A DNA stretch of 64,000 nucleotides from Persicaria tinctoria (taxonomy: Eukaryota; Streptophyta; Magnoliopsida; Caryophyllales; Polygonaceae): positions 32,541,115-32,605,114 of the forward strand of contig JBANSL010000012.1 of assembly GCA_037127255.1 (NCBI GenBank). The letters are read 5' to 3'. The translations under genes and the position numbers were made by a program. The notes under the pieces were generated by a model, which worked only from the letters and a program-made list of their open reading frames with translations, was not told where the DNA came from and searched no databases. The stretch's first letter is position 1. The number at the start of each line of letters is the position of its first letter. Below are positions 55,381 to 64,000 of this stretch, one piece after another.

Positions 55381-56458
55381 GGTTTTGCTATATGCACGGT
55401 GAAAATCTCGCCGGATACACGGATGGACTTCGCAGTCGCGTAGGCTGAATGCGCGGTTGTAATTTTTTAAAAAAAAATTCCGCAACCGCGGATTGTGAGT
55501 TTGCGGTTGCAATTTTATTTTTATTTTTATATTTCTGCAACCGCAGATTGCGAGTTTACGGATTCCGCAAACTCACAATCCGCGATTGCGATTTTTTTTT
55601 ATAAATAAAATTCAAATTACCATGCACTACCTCCGATTATTAATATACAACATTTGGCTTTAGAGCATATAGTTTAAGGAGCTAAAAATTATATTAAATA
55701 TTGATTTTTTTCAATTAATTTTTTTATATTATAATACTTATTATGTAAAATAATTAATTGGAAAAATTAATATTTTATTTAGTTTTTAGCTCCTTAAAGT
55801 ACGTGTTCAAAAGTCAAATGTCTTATATTAAAAATCGGGGGAGTACTACGTTAATCCCAATCCTAAATCAGATTACAGATAAATTTTAACGATATTTGAC
55901 GATATCCCGTTTATATCGAACGGTATATCATCTTCATCTGACGACGACATAGGGAAAAATTTAGGATGTTGGAAATATTAGCTTCGTAAGAACCCAAAGT
56001 GTGGAGATAGTTGTGCTCTAAATACGGAGAGGGTATATATAGCGATCGTTGACGAATATTCTAGAAAATAAAATATATTAATATCCAAATATATCTATCT
56101 TCAAATATCTTTGAAATGCGATATCTTCAAATATCATTATCGATCCAAAATTGATATCTACGGGATTTCGTCAAATATCATTATCGATCCAAATATATCT
56201 ATCGAAATCTTGATTTAGGAAATAATTGCATTTAACATACTCCGTAAGATATATATCCCGAATTTTTTTTAAAAAAATAAACATTGGCAATCGCGCATTG
56301 CGAGTTTGCGGAATCCGCAAACTCGCAATGCGCGGTTGCGGAAATTTAAAAAAATAAATTGCAATCGCGGAATGTGAGTTTGCGGATTTTGCAAACTCTC
56401 AGTCCGCAATGCAAACCGTGTAAAGGGCGATAAATTCGCCGTGCTAATAGTAAGCCTC
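55381..56458. mobile_element. 1.1 kb MULE nested in the Stowaway
   Basis: The perfect 9 bp TSD TTAGATATC lies at 55372-55380 and 56459-56467. The ends share GC(T/A)..GCACGG(T/C)GAA and TACACGG as diverged TIRs. The subterminal regions are rich in GCAACCGCG, ACTCGCAA and GTTTGCGG words in both orientations (55440-55590 and 56285-56415). The intact opposite arm of the Stowaway palindrome (57115-57140) shows the empty site. No transposase. Confidence 0.92.
55630..55843. mobile_element. 214 bp Stowaway-like MITE nested in the MULE
   Basis: The left end CCTCCGATTATTAATATA and the complement of the right end (CTCCCCCGATTTTTAATATA) are TIRs, with TA on both sides (55628-55629 and 55844-55845). Both arms continue with TTTAAGGAGCTAAAAA. 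Confidence 0.87.
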
Positions 56459-56509
56459 TTAGATATCTGTTAGTTGTAGTTTCAATAAAGTGAAAAAGTA
56501 AAGTAATAA

Positions 56510-57058
56510 TCTTACTCTATAGTAAAGTAAGCTTTTTTGGTCATTTATTGCCCATTTATCATGTTTCTAAAAAAAAAATCATTATCTTTGAGTATTCATT
56601 CTTTTCAAATTTGTAAAAACTCTTCTTCTACCACAATTGTTAAGGAAGTGTTTATTTTTAATTGTTCATTAAGTGTAAATTTAAATTCAGTAAATTGTAG
56701 AAGAAAATTAAAAGAATAAAATAAGGTAAAAACTAAAAGAATAAAATAAAATTATTTATATTTTGAATCAAATAGGAAGAAAATTTTAAAAATAATATTA
56801 TTTCTATTTTAGTAAAAAAAAAATTAGAATAAATGGACAAAGATAGATTAATTTAATTTAATTGAAAAATAAGATAACAATGGATAAAAATATAATAATT
56901 ATATTTATATATGTAGTAAACAGTTAAAATTATAAAATCCATATGTTTTTAAAAACTTACTTTCTAATGACTACTAAATAAAATTATTTCCAAAATAAAG
57001 GATTAAAAATTACATAATTTGAATATAAGCCAGTGCGTAGCACGGGATCGTCCACTAG
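56510..57058 (+). mobile_element. 549 bp Helitron nested in the Stowaway
   Basis: Starts TCTTACTC after A and ends CCACTAG before T, with the hairpin CCAGTGC-GTA-GCACGGG shortly upstream. Removing it joins AATAA to TTAGGGG and restores the Stowaway palindrome exactly, which confirms both ends and A|T insertion without TSD. Confidence 0.93.
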
Positions 57059-57417
57059 TTAGGGGTATAAGAGTCTTATACCCCTAATTATTACTTTACT
57101 TTTTCACTTTATTGAAAACTACAACTAACAAATATCTAATCATGACAAGAGTAATTTTAGAAAGTGAACACCAAAACACCTAAAACGACATATTTTTCTT
57201 AACAAGATTTTACTCCTAAAACGACATGTTTTTCTTAACGGAGAGAGTATGATAGTTTAAAAACAATAAAATCAAAGATTGACATATCAAATAAGCAGAG
57301 AATAATTAAGGACTAATCGAGAACATCTGATTCTAAATTCTTGTGAGCAAATGAGCGATCCAAAATACCACACTTTCATAACTCCCAGGCGGCCTAGACA
57401 AATGCAAAACATCCCTT

Positions 57418-60400
57418 ATGATTAGTGTTGGTTATTGGAATATTAGGGGCTCTAAACACCCACTCATTTGGCAAGAAATAAACCTCATTAGACAAACAAA
57501 TAAACTTGACATTATTGCTTTAGCCGAGACTAAATCCGTTGATCCTCCTTTTGATCCTCAAGTTAGAAGTGCGGGCTTTCACAAAGTTTTTTGCATAAAG
57601 TCTAATGGTCACAAGGGAGGATTGTGGATTCTAGTAAAACATCATATATCGCTTGATAACGCCACAATTTTAGAACAAAAAGATAGACACTTCATGATTA
57701 AAACAAAGATCAATGATTATGTCATATAGCAGCTCTTCTCTTTGTCTATGCACCTTCAGTTGAGCAGGAAAAAAACCAATTTTGGGATGAAATATTCTCT
57801 ATTGTTAATAAACATATGCTCCCCATCATTTTAATTGGTGACCTCAATGATATCGAACTAGTCAAAGAGGAACTAAACTTACACATTATTCCATTCAATG
57901 GATCTTCTTTTACTTGGAGGAAAAATAATAGCGGAAACAATAATACCTAAAAAAGGCTGGATCGTGCACTAGCACATCAGGATGTTATTCTCAAATTTAA
58001 AAACCTTAAGGTACAACATCATTCATTCTCTACCTCAGACCATTGTTCGATAACTATGCAGATTGGAATCCTAGATGACAAGAAAGGCACCCCCTTTCGA
58101 TTTGAAATGGCATGGACTACAAATCCTCTATATGAAAATATTGTTAAACGTGTCTGGGAAAATAAACTTGCTGGCACTTTTGGGTTTCAGCTGGTTCAAA
58201 AGCAAAAACAGCTAAAAAATAATACGAAAGAATGGTGTAAAAACCATAAGAACAATGTTTTTAAAACAACTAAAAAACGGATAAGGACATTCAAGAGCTT
58301 CGAAATGGTCTCCCTTGGGGATTAATCTCACAAAGAGAAATTGAAAAATTAGTCAGGTTGGAAAGAAAGAGAAAAATGCTCTTAGAATACAATTAAAAAT
58401 TCTGGAAGAAACGGGCAAGGACTAACCATTTGCAATTAGCAGATAGGAACACAACTTATTATCAAACTACGGCTAAAATTAGGAACTTCAAGAACACAAC
58501 TTCTTCCTTTGTTTTGAAAACAGAAGAGGTAATAACGGAACATAAACGTATGACAGAACAAATCACTTTAGAAATGGAGGAGAGATTTATAGTACAACAG
58601 CAGAATACAATCACTAAAGATCAAATCAGGCACATTACCACCCAAATATTTAATGCCGAGAATTGCTCCCTTATCAAACCCCCAACTGCTTCTGAAATCA
58701 AGGACACTGTAAATTCAATGGCCCAGGACAAAACCCTGGGTCCAGATGGCTATACACCAGAATTCTATTGTAAGTACTAGCATATTGTAGGAAAATCCCT
58801 TTGTAAGGCAATCAAGACATTCTTCCACTCTGGAAACTTACTCTCAGAGGTGAACCAAACATTCATAGCTCTTATCCCCAAAGTAGATAACCCATCTAAA
58901 ATAAATCACTTCAGGTCGATCAGTTTGTGCAATACTGCCTACAAAATAATCACTAAAATACTAGATAATAGGCTCAAACCAATTCTTCCAAAAATCATTA
59001 GCCCATTCCAGGGGGCCATTGTGGAGGGACGATCAATTCAAGACAATACGCTAATTGCTCACGAAATCTTTCACACCTTTCATAAACAAAAAGGTAAACA
59101 AGGTTGGATGGCGCTAAAGTTAGACATGGAAAAGACTTATGATAAAATCAATTGGAGTTATATCGAGACGGTTCTCAATAAATTTGGCTTTCATCCGAGA
59201 TGGATCAAATGGGTTATGACATGCGTAACTACTACAACCTTTCCCGTACTAGCCAATAATTGTCCTGGAAAACAGTTCAAACCGGGCAGGGGTATTCGTC
59301 AGGGAAACCCCTTAGCCCTCTACATATTTGAAATAGTAATGGAAAACTTGGCTAGAGAACTGAATAAAGAGGCAATGCTAGAGGATGCTTTTGTAGGCAT
59401 CAAGCTGACAAAAAATGGAGCCCCAATTCCTTTTCTAACTTTTGTCGGCGACACATTAATCTTTGCGAAAGCTTCTCACAAATGCCTGCACACCATCATG
59501 AATATGCTGAACAATTTCTCCAACCTATCCGGATTGGTGATAAACTACAACAAAAGTTCGCTACAAGTCTCGGGGAACGTTAGCACAACTTTGGCAATAT
59601 CATTGACACAACAAATGAATATTCTCATATCCAAAACCATGGAAAAGTACCTAGGCATCCTGATGATAAGTGGAAGAGTTAAAACCTCGATCTTTGAAGA
59701 AACTATACAATCTCTTAAAAAGCAACTATCCAAATGGAGGGCATCTACACTCTCTCAGGCTGGTAGATCTGTCCTCATCCAAGCAAATCTTAGTTCTAAA
59801 ACAAACTAGCTAATGCAAAACTTTCTCCTTCCCAAAGATATTCTACAACAAATTGATCAAATTAACAAAAACTTCTTTTGGAACAAATTACAATCTGAAA
59901 GGTACATACCTTTGATTAGCTGAGACAAAATTTGCAAGCCGAAAGACTAAGGAGGGCTTGGATTCAAAACGGCTGAAGATATGAATATCAGTATCCAAAT
60001 GAAATTACTTTGGAAAATTCACACGGATCCAAATAACATTTGGGTAAAAGTAATAAAAGAAAAATAGTTAATAAATGAATCCATAAAGGAAAGAACTACT
60101 CATAGTACTTCTTGGCAATTTGGATGGCTCCTTCAACTACGAGAGAAATTTTACCAAGGCCTTCATTGGATTATTGGAAATGGAGATACGATTAACGTTT
60201 GGAATACCCCTTGGATTCTGAATCAACCATTAAGTCATCAACACAACATGACCCCAACCTTAAAGTAAGTCAACTCTTTACAACTCAAAAACATTGGAAT
60301 TTAGACCTACTTGAACAATTGTTCTCCCGTAATATCATCCAAAAAATTATTAACATTCCGATTCCAAACTAGTCTACACCAGACAAATTAATTTGGAAAC

Positions 60401-61220
60401 TAAATCCAGATGGAAAGTTTTCTACAAAATCAACCACAGAGATAACGAACAACACTCCGACTACAGAGGTTGAATTTAACTGGATTTGGAAGACCAAAAT
60501 CCCACCAAGAATGAAGAATTTTCTATGGAAATTATCTATTGATGGACTTCCGACAAAAGCAAGATTGAACAAATACATTAATAGAGTGTTTTCTCAATAT
60601 TGTCTTTGTAATGGTGGTGATGAGGATAGTAATCGTTTATTTCTAAATTGTCCATTCACAAAATCGATTATCTCAAACTACGAACAAACAATGGGTAAAA
60701 CTTTTTTATGTCTGACCGGCACCCACACCACAATACAAGACATCCACGTAAGACATGGAACCTCCCAATTTGAAGAGTTGTGTTTCATCTGACAAACTAT
60801 TTAGGAAACCAGAAATAGTCTAATATTTAATAAGAAAAAAAGTAGAGCCAGTGATTTCCATTACTCAGAAAATTATTAGTAACATTAGAGAATTGAACCA
60901 AGCACCATCAAATGACAAAAATAAGAAGGAACACGCACAGAAGAAAAGTCAAAATTCAAAAATAGTGTAAACCACTTAACCACCTAGGGCTATCTATAAA
61001 ATTAATGTGGACGACTCAGTAAAACTCACTGCTTCTGCCAAGTGGGGGGATTTTTAGGGATTGGAATGGAAGAGTCATGAACATCTTTCAACAGGAGACT
61101 TGTATCACTATGACTCTCCAAACAGAAGCTTACGCTTTATGTGCAGACATACAATTAGCCGCAAATGATCGATCAGCTGAAGATAAGTTTTGACCACGTC
61201 GAATTCATACATTGCTTCGT
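57418..61220 (+). pseudogene. LINE ORF2: endonuclease, RT, zinc finger, RNase H
   Basis: Endonuclease: YWNIRGSKHPLIWQEI, ALAETKS and GDLND (57418-57860), with a frameshift near 57729. RT: PDGYTPEFY (58740), FRSISLCNTAYKIITKIL, EGRSIQDNTLIAHEI, LDMEKTYDKINW and GIRQGNPLALYIF. The FADD catalytic box is FVGD at about 59441-59452, so one catalytic Asp is Gly. Zinc-binding region: IWKTKIPPRMKNFLWKL and FLNCPF (60480-60665). RNase H-like: INVDDSVKLTASAKWGG and TEAYALCADIQLAAND (60990-61165). Several stops and frameshifts (58324, 58778, 59807, 60066 and others). Dead copy. Confidence 0.9.
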
Positions 61221-61318
61221 AGAGGCAAATAAATTCGTCTGGATGATCAGGGTGATGTCTAGTTCGCTCATTGTTTGCCCATTGTTTAAAAAAAAATAAA
61301 AATAAATAATACAACAAA

Positions 61319-62157
61319 GAAATTACAGAGAGAGAGCTAAATCAGGAGAGAGAAAGAAGAGAGGAAGAAGAAGAAGAGAGTGAGAAAGCGAGCATTTAGA
61401 CAGCAGCGATTGAGGGTTGCAAAAATTCTGAATTCGTCGATCGAATTAGCCCCGACAACGTCAGCTTACGCACTTCTGAAGCTTAAATGCATTCATAGAA
61501 GCTTCTTCCTCGCGTGGAAGGGGACTTATAAATTCCAACTTCCTCCAGTTTTGATCTTCTTCATCCCCTGGATTCTGCTCTCGAAAAGGTCAGTAATCAC
61601 TCTTATTCTCTTCGCCGCTTCTGAATTTGCTTTTTTCCATTTTTTTTTAGTAAGCTCAGACCTTGTCGAACATAAGAAAATCGAGAAAAACATTCCGTTG
61701 CACTTGTCCTTTCGATCCCGCAATGCACCTGCTACATTCAGCAATGCCCCAATTACCCCAATTTTGAAGATAAATGAGGGATTTTTGATGGCGTGCACTT
61801 ATGCGCTGTTCAATTTTTACCGTTTGAAGCTCACGAAGCATAAGTCTTCTAGTTGCCTGCTTTGGTAACTGGAAATTCTGTGTTATAATTTCATTTAAGA
61901 TTTGGTTTAAAGGAGTGGACTTTTAGGGTTTGGGTTGTGTAGCGCCCTAGATCTTCTACTCATATGGTGCAATTTTTATCCTGTTTTGAATTTAGGGTTT
62001 CGGCTTTTGTATTTTGAGTTACATGTTTTTATTGCGTTTGTTTGACCAGGATCTTGTGTTGCTGCTGATGGTATGTTCTGTTAGAAAATCGTGAAGATTG
62101 TCAGGCGTCTCTGGTTGTTTTTGCTATTGGATTGTGGTGCAAGTTCTGTTTGTGATA
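61319..62157 (+). promoter_or_regulatory. 5' UTR and leader intron of the ADA1-like gene
   Basis: A GA-rich leader (61322-61400) starts right after the LINE target duplication. A donor GT at 61589-61590 and an acceptor CAG at 62047-62049 bound a plausible 461 nt leader intron. Short upstream frames are present: 61487-61498 (3 codons), 62068-62094 (8 codons) and 62073-62084. A 162-codon frame across the leader (61380-61868) ignores the intron and matches nothing, so I do not call it. The transcription start is inferred, not seen. Confidence 0.55.
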
Positions 62158-63408
62158 ATGCTACCTGAAAAGAGCTTTAGAGTCAATGTTGTGGACTTGA
62201 AAGCTCTGATGCTGAAGAAGATTGGGCCAGAGAGGTTGAAACGCTACTTCTATTGTTTGGATAGGTTCATAAATGAGAAGATGAGTAAGGTTGAGTTTGA
62301 TAGGTCGTGTTTACGAGTATTGGGTAAAGAGAATTTACCTCTGCATAATGAGATGATAAAGGCCATCCTGAAGAATGCTTGTAATGGAAAAGCCCCTCCG
62401 CAAGTCAATCAAGTGGGCCCCGGAAATGCTGCTATATTAGCAGGAAAGAGCTCAACAACTATGGAAAATGGGCATGTTCATAGCGGGTTTGGGGTTCACA
62501 ATCAGACTTCAAGTGCAATGGTTTGGACAAATGGGACTGTTTTGCCAATGTCCCCGAGAAAGGTCAAGCCAGGTGTCCGTGAAAGAAAGTTGAGGGACAG
62601 AGCCAGTCCTCTTGGGCCAAATGGAAAGATAGATTCTACTTCACATCAATCAACTGCTACAGAAGATAGTGGAGCAAGGGCTGTAAATGACGGGGAGAGA
62701 ATGCCATGTGATTATCGCAGACCTATTCAGCACTTGCAAGGGCTTGCAGAGCAACCTGAAATTGCTGAGAAACCGAGGTTGACGAATTCTTATGACGTTA
62801 CCGGTTCTATATTTAGCCAGGATAAGAATAATTTAACAGCTATGGACGGTGGGGAAGAGGTAGAGCAGTCTGGCGACTTGAATTGCTCCAAAAGCCCTCT
62901 GCTTGCTCCTTTAGGTATACCTTTTTGTTCTGCTAGTGTAGGTGGGGCCCGTAAATCATTACCATTGATCAGAAGTGGTAACTTTGTCAGCTCATTTGAT
63001 AGTGGAGTGTTGTCTGATTCAGAGATGCTCAGGCAACGTATGGAGCAGATTGCAGTGGCATGCGGCCTTGCTGGTGGTGTGACCATGGAGTGCGCTAATT
63101 CATTGAATAATATGTTAGATGTGCATTTGAGGCGGTTGATCAAGTCTTGTGTCCAGTTGGTTGGGGAGGGCCCTATTAGTGGGCCACTAAAGAATCAGGG
63201 CCAGTTGCGTGGCAAGCTTATGAATGGTCCTTGGCCAAGCAACCATTTACACATGCAAAGTGTTCCTGGGATTATGGAGGAACAGAGAGCTAGAAATTCA
63301 ATATCATTGCACGACTTTAAACTTGCGATGGATCTAGAACCTCAGCAACTTGGGGAAGACTGGCCATTGATGATGGAGAAAATCTCTATGCAGATATTCG
63401 AGGAGTGA
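62158..63408 (+). CDS. ADA1: ADA1-like subunit of SAGA (SAGA-Tad1/Hfi1 family)
   Basis: A nuclear transcription coactivator: ADA1/Hfi1/TADA1 is a structural subunit of the SAGA histone acetyltransferase complex. It has 416 residues from ATG 62158. This start gives the family's N-terminus, with the conserved DLKALMLKKIGPERLKRYFY and LGKENLPLHNEMIKAILKNA (about 12-80). The middle (85-285) is low in conservation, with basic SPRKVKPGVRERKLRD. About 291-336 (LRQRMEQIAVACGLAGGVTM through LRRLIKSCVQLVG) is the histone-fold-like region, and ISLHDFKLAMDLEPQQLGEDW (from 382) is the typical C-terminal block. Single exon, intact. A leftward in-frame extension has no ATG. Confidence 0.93.
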   Translation: MLPEKSFRVNVVDLKALMLKKIGPERLKRYFYCLDRFINEKMSKVEFDRSCLRVLGKENLPLHNEMIKAILKNACNGKAPPQVNQVGPGNAAILAGKSSTTMENGHVHSGFGVHNQTSSAMVWTNGTVLPMSPRKVKPGVRERKLRDRASPLGPNGKIDSTSHQSTATEDSGARAVNDGERMPCDYRRPIQHLQGLAEQPEIAEKPRLTNSYDVTGSIFSQDKNNLTAMDGGEEVEQSGDLNCSKSPLLAPLGIPFCSASVGGARKSLPLIRSGNFVSSFDSGVLSDSEMLRQRMEQIAVACGLAGGVTMECANSLNNMLDVHLRRLIKSCVQLVGEGPISGPLKNQGQLRGKLMNGPWPSNHLHMQSVPGIMEEQRARNSISLHDFKLAMDLEPQQLGEDWPLMMEKISMQIFEE

Positions 63409-64000
63409 AGCTCTTATAAAAGATTGGGCTTTACTTGGAAGATCACTCTTTCGTCATTTTGGACTGATAAACATGCTGCCTCAAAACTACCACAATGCTA
63501 TAACTTCTCACTTTACCTTCAATGGGGATGAGCCAGATGGATGTGATGGGATTTGTAAAAGTCCCATCACACCACTCTTTCGACATTCTGGTCTTGAGGC
63601 ATAATACTGCTGTATTTCCCTGTTGCTGCAGTTGTATTTGATTGGGGAGTGATTTAGCAGCAATCTGCGACAGGATACTTATAAAATGGAGTGCACATCC
63701 CTGGTTGCTCTGTTGCATGTTTAGCATTCTTATCTCCCCGGCACAGATTTGTGTAATTTAATCCCAAGAGGAAAAGTTTTGCAGGGATATCTTATGTAGC
63801 GTGGTAAAAGGTAAATTCATATAATGTTAAGAGCTTCAATATTGCTCTATACATGTTTTATATTAACTAGTTCTCAATATGAATAACATTTTGACTTTTA
63901 GAGAAGTTATTTTGCTCTTTTCTGTGATTATGAAATTACTGCATTCAAAGACCTACAAAGTACAAACTTTCAAAATTTTACTACTGAAGATATCGCATTG
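63409..64000 (+). other. 3' UTR of the ADA1-like gene and right-edge flank
   Basis: No further frame. A perfect 9 bp stem, GTGATGGGA / TCCCATCAC (63543-63551 and 63562-63570, 10 nt loop), would form in the transcript. AT-rich sequence with TTGTGTAATTTAATC and AATATGAATAACATT words from about 63750 may contain the polyadenylation region. The end of the transcript cannot be placed. Confidence 0.5.

Larger units (their letters stand above)
55279..57247. mobile_element. Stowaway MITE (about 333 bp) containing two insertions
   Basis: The left end CTCCATCCGTTAATTAAAAC and the complement of the right end (CTCTCTCCGTTAAGAAAAAC) are Stowaway TIRs with the target TA at 55277-55278 and 57248-57249. The arms (55350-55380 plus 56468-56509, versus 57059-57160) are near-perfect inverses, so the original element was a long palindrome. 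A MULE interrupts the left arm and a Helitron sits at its centre. The right arm also has a 37 bp local duplication of the CTAAAACGACAT word. Confidence 0.93.
54825..61303 (+). mobile_element. L1-type LINE, decayed, with nested elements
   Basis: Flanked by a 15 bp direct repeat AAATAATACAACAAA (54810-54824 and 61304-61318), with an A-rich tail (about 61287-61303) at the 3' end, as expected for target-primed reverse transcription. The coding order is endonuclease, RT, zinc-binding and RNase H-like domains. Without the nested Stowaway complex (55279-57247 plus its TA) the LINE is about 4.5 kb, so it is probably 5'-truncated. The remnant before the nest (54917-55210 frame) may be the end of ORF1 (inference). 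Confidence 0.88.

Noticed and set aside
61380..61868. 162-codon plus-strand frame upstream of the ADA1-like CDS
   Set aside because: It crosses a likely leader intron, has no recognisable domain and lies in the 5' UTR. A chance frame is more likely.
62098..62157. N-terminal extension of the ADA1-like protein
   Set aside because: The in-frame extension begins with TTG, has no ATG, and family members begin near the ATG at 62158.

Overview
This is plant nuclear DNA, most likely from a eudicot with a TE-rich genome. The evidence is CCCTAAA telomere-type repeats, plant Ty1-copia, Athila-type and Tekay-like LTR elements, L1-type LINE sequence with an RNase H domain, Stowaway, Tourist-like and hAT elements, Helitrons, and AG-GT introns. 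I cannot name the species. Only one intact ordinary host gene is recognisable: an ADA1-like SAGA subunit at the right edge (62158-63408). Almost everything else is mobile DNA, often nested and datable by target-site duplications (TSDs) or related empty sites.

Layout. 1-905: flank with a short SDR-like exon fragment. 906-13085: a 12.2 kb Mutator-like element with ~150 bp terminal inverted repeats (TIRs) and the 9 bp TSD GATTAGAAA. It has no transposase, is built of AT-rich tandem arrays and a telomere-repeat-bearing array, and holds a nested 3.7 kb hAT element (6980-10667, TSD TTAATTAC). The hAT in turn carries a decayed reverse-transcriptase-like gene. 13095-13641 and 39801-40030: exons of a decayed DPH6 (diphthine-ammonia ligase) copy, split by a 26 kb nest of LTR elements.

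That nest (13642-39800, TSD AAAAA) is a non-coding, LARD-type element with ~4.1 kb LTRs. Its 5' LTR is interrupted by a young Ty1-copia element (14257-20737, TSD GTCCC, minus strand). Its 3' LTR is interrupted by an Athila-type element (29733-39125) that lost its 3' LTR in a deletion.

40030-54824 is a mosaic of small DNA elements, tandem repeats, gene-leader-like GC-rich patches and a Helitron. 54825-61303 is a decayed L1-type LINE with a 15 bp TSD. It contains a four-element nest: Stowaway > MULE > Stowaway, plus a Helitron in the Stowaway palindrome. The LINE landed immediately upstream of the ADA1-like gene, so its 3' poly(A) end now abuts the 5' UTR.

No functional pathway connects the genes. 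The DPH6 copy, the RT-like gene and the SDR piece are broken. The Athila-type gag-pro and ORF3 frames are open, but its pol has a stop, a duplicated segment and a changed integrase catalytic residue.
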